Shown here piece after piece: positions 14,290 to 27,494 of a DNA stretch of 64,000 bases (position 1 is the first letter of the stretch; every line of letters starts with the position of its first letter). Source of the stretch: Ficedula albicollis (Eukaryota; Chordata; Aves; Passeriformes; Muscicapidae); assembly GCF_000247815.1 (NCBI RefSeq), contig NC_021675.1:67546193-67610192 (forward strand). Reading direction: 5' to 3'. The position numbers and the translations under genes were made by a program. The notes beneath the pieces are model-generated. The model was not told where the DNA came from. It saw nothing but the letters and a program-made list of their open reading frames with translations, and searched no databases.

Positions 14290-14770
14290 ACTGATCTTCT
14301 CAATAGCTGTAATTAATCACAGTTACTGCTATAAAGTCACTGAGAGCTCTCTCTTAAGGAGGTTATATGCTAATGAAACAAAGTTATTCTCTCTGATGTT
14401 CCTTTCAGAAATTGTCAGCAAACGTAAATGTGTATGAGTTGTCATCCAGATGAGCTTTTCAGGACTTAATAACCCATTTAAACTATCAGTGCTGGCAAAG
14501 CAAAATCATAGAAGACCTTTGAACTTTGCAAGGTTTCCCCTTTGAACAATTTGGCCTTTGCATATGGATGGCTCAGAGCCATATGCACAGAATAACATTT
14601 CACCACTGGTTGTCATCTTAGACACAAGGAGAATGAAAGAATTAATTTCTTATCTGAGTCTGTACTGTTTGTTTTGATTGCTGCAAGAGATGTAACATGA
14701 TACTATGAAAAACTGTAGGCAGAGGGCAGTGTGACACATCAGTAAAGGAGATTTTCATGAGTGGATTGCT
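14290..14770. other. Candidate conserved noncoding element
   Basis: This stretch lacks simple repeats and transposon signatures and has features often seen in enhancers. There is an octamer-like ATGCTAAT at 14367-14374 and a compact inverted repeat ATGGCTC-A-GAGCCAT at 14568-14582. Conservation itself cannot be judged from one sequence, so this is only a suggestion. Confidence 0.22.
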
Positions 14771-17700
14771 GGTAGAAAACCACTGGAAAGACAAAGCTTT
14801 TAGTTCTGGGTATGGCAAAGCAATTCCAAGTAATTACTCTTACAGTCCTAAAATATTGAAGTGTTTCAACTTTTACCTGGCCTGAAGTTCAGTTCAGAAA
14901 CTTTTTGCTGTGTCTTGCAATATGAACAATTACTAGAATCACCAGAGCTGGTCATTTCTGGGATTTAAGTAATAAGGCCCAGATTCAGCATGCTAGGTTT
15001 TTGCCCAGCACAAATTAAAGTTATTACCCAAAATACTCATCTATCAACCTAAATGCATTTGCATCTTGCTCATGCTGACTATCAGAATGACCCCAAGAAA
15101 TCTTTAGGAGTAGAGATGAGGGAAACCTTCACACTGCTACATGTTAGAAAAACAAAGGGGTCATAGGGATTCAAGAAATACTGGAGTTAGTTTTGCTTTT
15201 CCCTTTTTGTCTCTGGTGAGTTACTGGTCACTGGCTGACTGAAATAACAAATTACAACTATATTTCTTTAGGCATTGTCACATGGACATTTCTGGATCCT
15301 TATTTGTATGGAAACACACAGCCTTGATGTTGTAACGTTGATCTTTGCCTCCTCCCCCCAGAACTATTAAATTTGTCAAATGTACTTCTTACCTTGATTT
15401 ATCACCCATTTATAGGAAATTAACTGCTGGGAAAAGGAGCAGATGTCACATTAAATAACAGACTGGACACAGCACCAAAAGATACCTTTCTCAACCCTCT
15501 AAGTGCAGCGTGGCCATTGTTGATTGCTACAACCATAAGGGAAGAGTTTTCCAAGTTATCAGCTGCTCCTGGGGATTAAAATCGCTCCATGTTTCTGAAG
15601 TCTTATTTAAAGGGTAGAATAAGGGGAATATTCTTTTTTCCTTAGAGAAAATATGTACTAATCTGTGAGGAACAGTGCATTATCTTTTAATAATTTAATG
15701 CTTGTTTTCAAAAGTAACAGCAGCCTAGGAATTTGCCAAATCCTGTTTTTTCCTTTGAGAGTTCTTCCCATCTAACTACGCATGCATAAAAATCATAGGT
15801 TGCATCTTGCTGACAGTGCAATGCTACCTTTTCATTTTAAAAGACAAAGGTCAGATCTACATGTTTGTTACAGTCAGGCAGAATTTCTCTGCTGCATTCT
15901 GCTTTCTAAATTCCTGTCAAGAAAAGAGGACAGGTTTCACTTTTTTTTTTGGTGTTTGTGTGTGCTGAAAATCAGTACTTTATATATATCTAACATAACT
16001 CTTGTTGTGAAAGGAGACAAGGTATAGAACAATTTTTCTTCAAAGATCTGACAAGGCCAGCATTTCATAGGTTTACAAGCACAAAAGTTTTTCCAAACAA
16101 GCAACCTACAAAAAATATATATAATAGAAAGAGTGAAGGAAACAATATTACAAAGCTGGAAGCACATCAAAATTGTAGTAAAAAATGCTTTTGACAGACT
16201 ACAAAAAATTGCTGTTGGCAGGTTACAGAGTGATTTGTGTCATAAAAAGTAAAGTTGATCAATGGCAGTAGAGGATGTGTAGGTGATAGCACGATTTTAT
16301 TTTTTTTTTTTCAAATAAAATTAGTCTCACACTTGCAGAATATAAACCCTGTACAAGTTAGAACCTATATCCTCCTCTCCCTGTTTGAACCCTGGGATAA
16401 AATGTGCTACATGCCATGAAATACAGGAGGGCCTGCAGGAGCTTGTTATCCAGGTTGGAGCTGGATCCATTTCTGTCCAGTTCCAGTCTGTCTCCACCTT
16501 CTTCCAGCCACCTCCATCCTGCAGCTGCAAAATGGGAGTCTCCATGAAATTCATGGAAGACAATTCAGCATGTGGCTGTGGCTGGTGCCTGGAGAACGAG
16601 GAATGATCAGGACTTTTGGATGGAGAGGACAGGGACAATGGTGTTCCTGCTCCAGTACCTACAACACTCAGCCTGTTTCTTGGGAAGGAGGGAAGAGCTG
16701 GAATCACCAGGAGTCCCATTTTAAGTGTTTTGAGCAGCTTGTAGGGCTAATGAGGGAACTGAGGAGAGCAAGCAGCACGTCTCTGAAGGAAAGAGATTAT
16801 GGTTTACAATACTCCTGCCCCTCATAATTTGTATGGAGGCTTGGTTTAGTGTTAAGTAATGAAGGTTCATAATACCTATTAGGATTCTTTTTCCTTTTTT
16901 TAAAATTATTTATTTATTTATTATTTAATGCAGTTTCAGCTGAGTCCCTTTCTCAGATCAGCCAGCTCATGGGTCTGTCTCAAAACCTGAAATCACACCC
17001 ACAGGGTATTCTATCAGCAATGCAGGTAGGACTGCATTGGAATAACGTCTGGGACTCAATGGACAGCCATATGAGTTGCTGCCTCTCCAGTCATCTCACA
17101 TCCTCAGCCACAGCTGAATCCAGCAGCAGCCAGAGACAAAAACCCTTCATGGTCTTATGACTATCAGCTGAACTTCTTCTGGACTTGGAGTTAAATCTTT
17201 GGATGTGCTGTTTCTTGATTTTTCGAAATATTATTTTCTGATATTTGATCCAGCCATGCAAGTTTCAAAGATTGTGATTCAAAGGTTTGATTCTCTGGGC
17301 AATTATTTACTTTTAGGCAAAGTGTAATATTCTGCTCTAGAAGCACTTTGCATTTACTTTTCACTGAAGTGAATACAAATTGAAAGCCTTTGCATTTGAT
17401 GCTGGCAAGCTGTTGATTATAGATTAGAGATAGAAAGAAGGAAATCAGTTGCCTAAACAATGGAGCTCAGAGCACATCTATTCACGTGTGAAAACAAAAA
17501 GGACACAAAGTTTGTAAGATTAACCATTGTTGCTTATCTTCCTTATGCAATTTGCTAAGAAAACATTTGCAGTTAGATAATATGAATAGATGAGGGGACA
17601 AGCCTATCATCCTATGTTTAATTGTCCATGGTATAATGCAATAAATCTGTATTCCAAGGAAAGCTTTGGAATGAGATCACTGAATATATTTCAGAGTTCT

Positions 17701-18492
17701 GAAATAATTATTGATTCAGGGATGTTTTTTCTGAATTGTACATATGCAAAGAACAGTTCACATGGAAAGGACCTGAGTGTGATATAATAATCTGCAGAAT
17801 GCCATCAATAACAGCTTTGAGGCCACCCTCCCCTAATTGAAAAGATGTGTCACATTTCCAGTCAGACTATTTATTATGCAGACAGACATATTGCTTCCCT
17901 TTTTTAGCTGGATGAAGGGGACCTTCCCTTCCTGTTAGACATCTGGTGATAAATGCTGCTGTGATGTCGTTCTTCATATCTCCATGTCACTGCAGTTTGC
18001 ATGCATTTGGCTTCACACAGAAGTATTAGAGCTGGCCTTTAAATCCAAAATCATCCATTTGATGGGAATTTTCTAGATCAAGCACAAATGTGGACTGTCT
18101 TAATTTCTCAGCCACATACCTGTGTTTGTAGCACTTAATTCGTGGTAAATATAAGTTACGGTCAGAAACCCAAAGGAATCAATTATCCCTGTGGTTATTC
18201 CAACTCTGTGTCACTTTTCCACACCTGTTAGAACCCTGAAACCTGGGAATTTTGAATTTTCTTTGCTTTCTGGCACTGACCCCCAAGGGAGCACTGCTTT
18301 GGATTTGAGGCCTTGAAGAAGGCTTCCAAATTTAAATAATGGAGTTGGAATCACTGGTGTGTAGTTTGAATAGAAGAGTGTAATATCACATAGTGAAGAG
18401 TTTGGAATTTGGAGTTTTAGAATATAATAATTAGTAGAAAACAAAATAGAATATATGAGAAAAGTACTGCAGTGCAAGTCACAGGTGGCACA
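14771..18492. other. Unique AT-rich noncoding DNA
   Basis: No gene or transposon recognised. Frames at 16327-16827 overlap on both strands and have no domain pattern. Confidence 0.5.
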
Positions 18493-18786
18493 GTCATTGG
18501 GTCAAAAGTATAAATAATATAAATGTTAGCTTTTAGTTGGACTATTTGCCTTTAAAAACCTTTTAACAGTATAAATAATATAAATGTTAGCTTTTAGTTG
18601 AACTATTTGCCTTTCAAAACCTTTTAACGGCTCTTCTTCCTTCTCATTCCTTCTTCTTCTTAGTTTTTAGATAAATAAAAAGTACCACACTGTGGGTCAG
18701 AAAAGTTTAGTCATTACGTCAAAAGTATAAATAATATAAATGTTAGCTTTTAGTTGAACTATTTGCCTTTCAAAACCTTTTAACGA
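18493..18786. repeat. Three-copy local repeat with mosaic third copy
   Basis: The phrase agtataaataatataaatg starts at 18507, 18568 and about 18724. Copies one and two are adjacent (spacing 61 bp). Copy three follows a unique spacer of about 80 bp. Copy three shares its left edge (GTCATT..GTCAAAAGTA) with copy one but its right part (GTTGAACTA, CTTTCAAAACC) with copy two. It therefore looks like a product of unequal exchange or duplication across a copy junction. Confidence 0.9.
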
Positions 18787-21468
18787 ACAAAATACAACTC
18801 TATTTTTTCACTTTTAGCCTGTTAGCTAAAAGTGCTGTAAAACTCACTGTACTATAAACAAGAATTAATAAACAACTGAGTCCAAACAGAAAAATCCTGT
18901 CTCTCGTCCTTCAGTCCCAACTGTAACTAAAAGCAAACAAAAACAAAAAAACCCCTCCACTAATACACATCTTACAAGGTCTATCCATTTTTATTCCCCT
19001 GGGCCTCTCCTTCTGTCCCCTGGGATACTTTCTCTTATTTTAAGAAGAACTCCTTGGTGCTTGGATTGTATTTTCCCACTGCCCACTATGTGTTAGATCA
19101 ACTCAGTCCACACAGGCAGTCAAACAACGATCCAATGGCAATAACTTTTCATCACTGCTGACCCAAAGTGCATCACAAATGGCTCTTTTGTGATGCTTCA
19201 GGACTTATTACTGACATCCTGAAATATGCAGCCGTCTTGAAACTGTTGTGTGCATCACTGTGAAGGTAATTTCTTTTTCACCATGGTTATATACGCCACA
19301 ATTCCTGTAAAGAAAAGGTTACCTCTGGACCTGGACAGAAATTATCTTAGAATTATGTGCATTGGAGAAGGAAATTTTCCATTTAAATAGTTGACAACAG
19401 CTGAAACCTTTGAGAAAATGTCACTGTAATCACATTATAAAATAACCCTCAACTATTTCATTGAGTTGTGTCTGTGGTGGATGAATGCTTTCTGCCAAAT
19501 TGATCAAAGCACTTTTGTTTGACTTGATAGCACAGTTTACGTCACAAACTTATCTGTGAGTTTTTCTTTTCACAAAACTCTACCATCTCCCACGTTTCTA
19601 GTTTGGTATGGGAAGAACGGTGTAATCTTCCCAAAGAAATGAATTTTCAAGGTGAAAATCTGATACTGTGTGGAATTACAGGAAAAAAAACCCAAAAAAC
19701 CAAAAAAATAAGCAACATTAATTTTTCCCAAAAGGAAATTAATCAGAGATCATCTTGTTTAATCCCACTGCAGATATGATTACCACAGCATCTTGTTTGG
19801 TCTCCCCACATTGATATGGTTTTCTCAGCTACCCAAGGATTCCTTGCCCTATAAAAATATGATTTTAGTAAATCTTTGAGTTTTTACTTTTTACTTATGC
19901 CTTTTCTTAGCCAGAAGACCTTCCTCTACCTTCCACTGATCCTTCCTTTCTATATCTTTTACATTTCTCTATTTTTAAGTGTTATCTATAATTTTAGAGT
20001 GTAGACCCAAATGGCATATCCATTGTTTCAAGGATTTAGTAAATATTTTGTGTTGAATATAAGAACAAGTACTGCTCTGACAAAAGTATGCGCTGTGTAA
20101 TGTTGTGATTTATTTTGTAATATGATGAAAAAAGGAAAGAAAAAACAGAGTGTACATAAATTAAATAAACCAACCACTAACTTGTAATTAATATAACTAT
20201 TATAGTTTGGCACTACATTGAATATAAGAAACGTACATAAAAATGTGTAGCAATTAATGTCAAATCGTTTGGGTGGGATCAGTATTTCAGAAGTAAACTC
20301 CAGTATAAGTGAGGAAGGCAGAACTGCCAGCAGCAAACTACAAAAATCCCATCTGAGCTTCATTGGTTTCAGATGTATTTGAAATGACAGGATTTGGCTG
20401 CCTCCTGGGTTAACGAGCTGAACAACAAATTGCATGCCAGCTCATTTTAAACAAGAGAAAGGCCATCTTTACCTTAAAGAGGGAGATTAAAAGTTTCCAA
20501 GTGCACTGCAGACAACTGCCTGCTGCAGAAAGCAGAGTGGGTGTCCATTGTTCAGTGTTTTATTTGCCACGTTGCTGTGCCAGCGCTGGCTCGGGGTGGG
20601 TCATGCAGAGCAACTCCCAGCTCATGGTCATTCATGTGAATGCAAAATCAGAGCTTGATGGAGGCAATCACCATTTTCTGCTTTCCAAACCAGCTACTGT
20701 TTATATTTCAATCATCAGCATGCTTTGCTGGGATTTTTGCTTTCTTGCCAAGTGATTGTAATAAATGCTAAATTTGATGTAAATCACTGCGGTTTGCCAA
20801 ACACTGAAGAAAGTTAGCACTCATAGTATTGGAAAATAAATTATGGAAAGTTTTTTAGTTTCTATGATCTATGGAGCTGAGGGCTTTCTCTGATGTGATA
20901 AAAGACTTTTTTGGAAGAGATCTTATTCCAGAGGAATCATTTAATGCCTTGTGAATGAGTTGGATTTCCTACACAGGACTGGTAGATATTCCACTGTATG
21001 TAGCACCTATCACCAAGGAAAATCAAGATGTTTCATGCCAGCAATGTCAGGAAAGAGTCAGGAATGCAGGAACAAATTCTTGACTGGGAGAGCTTAATCT
21101 TCCCTACGTCTCATTTTTCTTGAAGCAGTCTCTCATCAATAATGTAATAGAAATAATAATAGTGCATACTTCTGTACATATATATATAGTGGGACAGAAA
21201 ATATAGGTGTTTATGTTGCTGCAGGATTGTAATTTTATATTTTTGTTCGTCAAATATTCCTTTATTTTCTCACTGGGAAAGTATTTACATTATTTCTTAA
21301 TTGTTAATATTGTGCTCTTGAAAACAAATCCTTTACCATTTTCTTGCATTGGTTTTTACTTACAAAACCAAACCTGTCATATTGGAAAAAAAAAACCCCG
21401 TGAAAAAGCTTGTGCTCAAAATATTTCCATCTGTGTTATGAGAAAAATAAAGATGAGGGAATCATGAT
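18787..21468. other. Unique AT-rich noncoding DNA
   Basis: No gene recognised. Short A/C-rich patches lie near 18940 and 19680. The block at about 20400-20760 is less AT-rich, but its open frame has no recognisable domain. Confidence 0.5.
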
Positions 21469-22518
21469 CCTTTCCCTTTCCCTTTCCCTTTCCCTTTCCC
21501 TTTCCCTTTCCCTTTCCCTTTTTTTTCCTTTTCCTTTTCCTTTTCCTTTTCCTTTTCCTTTTCCTTTTCCTTTTCCTTTTCCTTTTCCTTTTCCTTTTCC
21601 TTTTCCTTTTCCTTTTCCTTTTCCTTTTCCTTTTCCTTTTCCTTTTCCTTTTCCTTTTCCTTTTCCTTTTCCTTTTCCTTTTCCTTTTCCTTTTCCTTTT
21701 CCTTTTCCTTTTCCTTTTCCTTTTCCTTTTCCTTTTCCTTTTCCTTTTCCTTTTCCTTTTCCTTTTCCTTTTCCTTTTCCTTTTCCTTTTCCTTTTCCTT
21801 TTCCTTTTCCTTTTCCTTTTCCTTTTCCTTTTCCTTTTCCTTTTCCTTTTCCTTTTCCTTTTCCTTTTCCTTTTCCTTTTCCTTTTCCTTTTCCTTTTCC
21901 TTTTCCTTTTCCTTTTCCTTTTCCTTTTCCTTTTCCTTTTCCTTTTCCTTTTCCTTTTCCTTTTCCTTTTCCTTTTCCTTTTCCTTTTCCTTTTCCTTTT
22001 CCTTTTCCTTTTCCTTTTCCTTTTCCTTTTCCTTTTCCTTTTCCTTTTCCTTTTCCTTTTCCTTTTCCTTTTCCTTTTCCTTTTCCTTTTCCTTTTCCTT
22101 TTCCTTTTCCTTTTCCTTTTCCTTTTCCTTTTCCTTTTCCTTTTCCTTTTCCTTTTCCTTTTCCTTTTCCTTTTCCTTTTCCTTTTCCTTTTCCTTTTCC
22201 TTTTCCTTTTCCTTTTCCTTTTCCTTTTCCTTTTCCTTTTCCTTTTCCTTTTCCTTTTCCTTTTCCTTTTCCTTTTCCTTTTCCTTTTCCTTTTCCTTTT
22301 CCTTTTCCTTTTCCTTTTCCTTTTCCTTTTCCTTTTCCTTTTCCTTTTCCTTTTCCTTTTCCTTTTCCTTTTCCTTTTCCTTTTCCTTTTCCTTTTCCTT
22401 TTCCTTTTCCTTTTCCTTTTCCTTTTCCTTTTCCTTTTCCTTTTCCTTTTCCTTTTCCTTTTCCTTTTCCTTTTCCTTTTCCTTTTCCTTTTCCTTTTCC
22501 TTTTCCTTTTCCTTTTCC
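21469..22518. repeat. Compound hexamer array: TTTCCC then CCTTTT
   Basis: About 50 bases of pure TTTCCC units (21469-21518) pass through a run of T's into about 990 bases of pure CCTTTT units, roughly 165 copies, ending at 22518. One strand is entirely pyrimidine. The apparent 350-420 residue proteins in several frames (Phe-Pro, Lys-Arg, Lys-Gly or Lys-Glu repeats) are only translations of the array. Perfect purity over about 1 kb suggests recent expansion or a smoothed consensus. Confidence 0.97.
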
Positions 22519-23369
22519 ATCTTCCTCTTCTTCTCTTCTCCCCAAGCACAAGCTGCTGAATTTTTTTCTACTCTCTTACTCAGAGGTTTATTTCACCTAT
22601 CACTCAGTGGTCCACAAAAATATTGTTAGGGTGAATTGCCCAACCAAACTGCATTTGGGCAGGAGGTAAAATGGGAAGGAAGTAAGACAGAAAACCACCT
22701 GCAAGAGAGAACTGTGGCATCGTGGACCCACCTCTGATTCTAGGTGGTGCCCAGGATTTAGTTGACTTCTAGGAAAAGCATCATCAGTGGATTCCCATGG
22801 CCTGGTGAGCACATTGCACCTCTCAAGAACAGTACAAAAAGGCCTGATAGCAAAGCATGTGATAATGGATCTCAGGAAAAATTACGGGAGGAAAAACCAC
22901 AAAGGCCAGCACTCCATCAATTTCTGCACTTTAGTGAATTATTCTTCCAAGACATCGAAGAAGAATATTTGTGAATTTATTCTGTTAATATTCAACATAT
23001 TACAGTGTCATAAAAATTTGTGACTATTTCTAATGCCTCAATTGTACTATGAACGCTTTTTTTGGTAACTAAAGCAGATAAAAATGTTTTAGGTTATGTG
23101 CCTCCAATTGCTATGATATTTATGGAAAATGTACATAAAGAAATATGAACATGTCCTCCTAGCAGTTTATTTTCATAACATTTAGAACACTCTGAGAAAT
23201 TTTTTATGTTATCTTTTCATGCCTGATTCTAAGTTTTCCTGAATATATTAATCCTGTTGTGATATGAGTCACTTGTAACAAAAACCAAGTACCTAAATTT
23301 CAGTAGAGAGGAGGCAAAGCCAAAGTGAATACACACATATGCTCTTTCAAATAAAACTATTGATTGATG
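22519..23369. other. Unique noncoding DNA
   Basis: Nothing recognised. Confidence 0.55.
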
Positions 23370-23740
23370 CTTTCATGAGCAGAAGCTTCAGTGACAGCTT
23401 CTGTCAGAGGGAAAGCCATGCTCACACCAGTACAAAATGTGTTTGTTAATGACTTTTAGCTCTTCTTATGTCTATGTGTTATCTAGAGGCAACAAAATAT
23501 GTTTGTGGTTTAAATATCTAATCAAAGAACAAATGCCGCCACATGATTTTCAGAGACCATGTTTGACATTGGATTAATGCTAAACAACTTTTACTCAATC
23601 CTTCCTTTGAAGAGCTGATCATCATTTCAAAGCCTACACCGTGTTAATTCAAAAGTGCTGTTGATGAGCATGTTTTGAATAAGCATTATGAAATGTTCAC
23701 AAGGGATTAATTCCACAGGAAAGCAGTGATCAATCACACA
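23370..23740. other. Candidate conserved noncoding element
   Basis: A repeat-free block with balanced composition and dense homeodomain-like and SOX-like words sits in otherwise plain DNA. It has no open frame or splice structure. Whether it is conserved needs comparison with other birds; the call rests on general appearance only. Confidence 0.2.
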
Positions 23741-25904
23741 TCAATTCCCCTATCCCACATTTTTCCCATAGATGGTGACAAAAAAATCCCACTAGAGATT
23801 ACTGATACAGTCAGTGAAGATGAACCTCTGAATTCTGGTATTGATAAAGTTATTTATAGCAGATTCATCAGCCATTAGGTTACACAGGGGAAATTAATAA
23901 TATTCAACAATCCTCAGCTTCATACTTTTGCTAGTGGTAGTGAAAATGTGCTGGAGTGTAGTAAAATCATCCAGGAAAATTCAGTGGAAGAGGCAGATTT
24001 TGCTATTCCAAAATATGGAATGGGATGAAATGAGATGATCTTAATGTGTCTTCCCACCCAAACCATTCTGTGGCTCTTGGATTGCAGTTGTCAGGAGTGA
24101 TGTAATAGAAAGAGTTTTGCTTTTCGATTTGACAAATCCCTCTCATGGCCTTTTGTAGACCAGGCTGAAAGTTTTACAACTCTATGTATCTAGTTCTTTC
24201 ACAGAAAACAAATATTTAAGCAGAAATACTACTGATGTAAATCAACTGTGCAGTCAACTCATAGATGAAGACATGAAGTATGATTTATGTACATAATACT
24301 TGATTCTTTGAACTTTACTGTCTCTGTGGCAAAAACCAGTCAGCTTTTAGAGAGGATGTTGTGACTCTTTCTAAGTCCACAGACACAGTGAACCACTCTG
24401 TCACCTGGGAACAAAATTCCCTGCTGAAATAAAGGTATCAGTGACCACAAAGTAACCCTCAGAAACACCAAGAGCTGTCTCTTTGTGGATCTCAGCTGTT
24501 TCATGCGATCATGGAACACAGCAAAGTGAATATTTTTACCTTGAGTTGCTTTGAAGATCCATTTTTAATGAGAAAGAAGCGGTAACACGTGTAAATGACA
24601 CAAACCAACGCTGCCTTGTCTTGTCTGAGAAGGACTGAGCGTTCTTCAGCCAGAGTGACTGCTATGATTTGCTTCAAACATCTGCCCAAAATCGAGCAGC
24701 CTTTCAGTAAGGGATGAGATGAATGATGTCCCCCTCCTGCATGTGCTGGGCAGAAGCTAAGTTGTTTAATTAACTCAGACAGACTCTGTGCTTTGGGCTG
24801 AGATGATGTGGCTGCTCAAAACACTTGTTTATTTTTAGAATGCTGCTTTATTCTAATGCTTATTATTTGAAGAAACTATGTTAAATCAAAACTTAGTTTT
24901 ATACTTCATTTATAAAAATCCCTTTTTACCTGGTCCTTTTACCTCCTCCCAAGACCTCCTCAGGGGAGGCTATAGTTCACAGACAGTATAAAACTTTTGA
25001 GGCAAGAACTCACTTTAGCTAAAAGCAATTTTTTTTCAGGAGTAAATTTAACAGCCAGGAAGCTGCATCTCAAAGAGCTGAAGTTTGAGAACAATACTTC
25101 CAATCAGCTTAATTATATTCTACCAAAATACAGATTTCTTATGAAGGCATCTTGCAACCTTTTCTGGATAATGATACCATGGAGTAACATTTCAAACATT
25201 TTGACTGAATAATAAAGAAGACAGAAACCCCAAAACCAAGGAAAGTATGAAAAAATTGTTAAAAAATAGAAATTAATTCCTTTAAAGCAGAACTAATTCT
25301 GTACATTTGTTCAGAGTTAAATGCTTATACCCAAATACTCATTTTGGCAAAGTAGCCCTAATTAATAGGTTAATTTTTGAGTAATTTTATAGAAAAAATA
25401 TGGAACTCCTGACTGTCTCAGATCAAAATTTGTGTTAAAATGAAAAGATTTTTCAACAAAGCTTCTCTGTATCACTGTTTTAATTCAGCAAAGTTGTCTT
25501 TGAAATTAAAATCTTCCTCTTTATCCTTCTAATAGTTTCATTCAAATGAAAAGAGAAGTACATTTTAGTATGTCATAGTTGGAAGCAGAGATGTAATGGC
25601 AAGACAAATAATTCTCTTATGTGTATCTATTTCCTTTAGCTTTCTGCATGAAATAAAGAAAAGCTGAAAAAATGCAAAACAACATAGTGACTTATAAAAT
25701 CAATGTGCTACCTCACCAGGTTGTACATCACCTTTTAAGTCAGAAAAAGATCTTTGCGGTCCATCCTTCTCCCTACATCCCAGAATATCAGATTATTTAA
25801 GAATACATCCATCCCCTTCTCCTGAGTACTTTTAGCATGAAGAAAAGCAGCATTTTTTGTGAATTTTATTCTGCTTTTTTTTTTTTTTTTTCATCTTCTG
25901 AGCC
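23741..25904. other. Unique AT-rich noncoding DNA
   Basis: Nothing recognised. A T-tract lies at about 25876-25891. Confidence 0.55.
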
Positions 25905-26440
25905 CCTGTTGCCTTAAAGCTGGCCCAGGGAGCCTCAGAGGTGTGTGTAAAAATCAGGTTTGACCCCTCTGCGGGCAGGCAGGGTTTGGCACAGAGGGCA
26001 GCTCTCCCAGGGGTGCCCCCATGCAGCCCCCCCAGTGCAGCCCCTGTTCTGCTGCCTCCCATTCCCCCCCAGCTGGTCCCAGCTTGGCTCTCAGCTCTGG
26101 TGCGGACAAAATGGGCAACGTGGCTCTTTTACCCTTCCCTACCCCAAGCAACCCCCTGCAGCTGCCAGCTTCGCCCATGCCTACAAACAGTTTTGATTTG
26201 CCTAAATTCTCCTGTATTTGTCTCCAGAGTTAATGCCCACAGTCAGAGGACCACACTGGGCTTTGGCTGAAGTCTCTTTATTTCAATGGGCTCTACAGCC
26301 CTGCACTGCTGGAATCCAAGGTTATCCAAGGCCATGAGAGATCCCCCTCACCTCAGGGAATAATTTCCCATCCCACAAATGTGAGCTTCTGGGGGGAAAT
26401 AAAAGGATTTTTTAGTATCAGCTACAGCTCTGTGTTGACT
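25905..26440. other. Local GC-rich patch with downstream AATAAA
   Basis: About 270 bases (25905-26180) are clearly richer in G and C than the surroundings, with C-runs, but CpG is not dense. An AATAAA lies at 26398-26403, followed by CTGTGTTGACTCCTGACTCC. That order could be the U3/R/U5 of an unrecognised LTR or the 3' end of a processed transcript. No terminal repeat pair or target-site duplication was found, so it remains unassigned. Confidence 0.25.
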
Positions 26441-27290
26441 CCTGACTCCCTTTGGAAAGCAGCTCTCTTGGGATTAAGTGCTGTGTAATGTAGTGATTAA
26501 TTAGGGATCTGGAAATTCTTGCTGGATGCTGTGTCTGGCTCACCTGGCATTCCTATACCATGTGTATCATTACAGGACAGGTTAACACTCTCATCTCTTC
26601 AACCAACACTTTCTTCTGAAGTTTCAGAACCATCCTCCAGATACTTTTTTTTTTTGCATCAGTATTTTTCTGTTTAATGTATCTCAAAGAGGACCTTTAG
26701 CTTTCTAGTTATAATAATTATAAGCAGAGCTGTCCTTTGTCCCCAGTGCATGGGAAGACAGAGTGCCATTCCCAGCAAGTGGGATCCCTGGATCCTAAAC
26801 ACCTCCTGATCAGACCACAACATTTGTGTGCCCTGCACAGTGGAAGGAGGCTGCAGAGTGTGCCCAGGGCACTGCAGAGCAGCAGGAAGCAGAGCTGCTG
26901 CCCAGAGATCCAAACTCTGCCTAGGAAAAAACACAATGTCACCTGCTCAGTTATCCTCATTTATCCTAATTCTCCCTTTCCACCTGTGTCCTTTAACCTT
27001 CTACTGCCGCTGCAATTTCTCTGTGTGCAGCCTTTATGTGTCCTAAACAGGTTTATACTTCCTTTACAAATCAAAAATGTGAATTCTCCCTTCTCCGCTT
27101 GCTTTAACAGAAACCTCCATTTATTTTGTGAAAGGCACGGAGAATCTTGTAGCTGAACCTTGGCTTTAGTGTGAATGTTTCCTTTCCCTGTGCCCCTTGT
27201 GCAGCACAAAAATCAAATTCCAGACCACAGACATTGATGTGGAAATAAGATTTCAGACAGTTTAGCCATTTTAAAATTGATTATTTTCTC
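26441..27290. other. Unique noncoding DNA
   Basis: Overlapping frames on both strands (26674-27209) show no domain pattern. No gene is called. Confidence 0.5.
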
Positions 27291-27494
27291 CTTTTGTAAA
27301 TAATGTCTGATTCCCTAACTTCCTTACTGAACAATTCTTCACTGGGATATTTATTTTCCCATTTTTTATGTTTTTAACAGTTTGGCAGAGTACTTTTGTA
27401 AATAATGTCTGATTCCCTAACTTCCTTACTGAACAATTCTTCACTGGGATATTTATTTTCCCATTTTTTATGTTTTCAACAGTTTGGCAGAGTG
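27291..27494. repeat. 102-bp tandem duplication
   Basis: Copies start at 27291 and 27393 (cttttgtaaataatgtctg). They are directly adjacent and nearly identical (TTTTTAACAG versus TTTTCAACAG near the right end). Confidence 0.95.

Noticed and set aside
21410..22669. Open frames of 352-419 codons with Phe-Pro, Lys-Arg, Lys-Gly or Lys-Glu repeats
   Set aside because: Direct result of a hexamer array, open in several frames at once.
25832..26270. Overlapping frames of 70-109 codons in the GC-rich patch
   Set aside because: Five overlapping frames on both strands with no domain pattern; GC-rich DNA has fewer chance stops.
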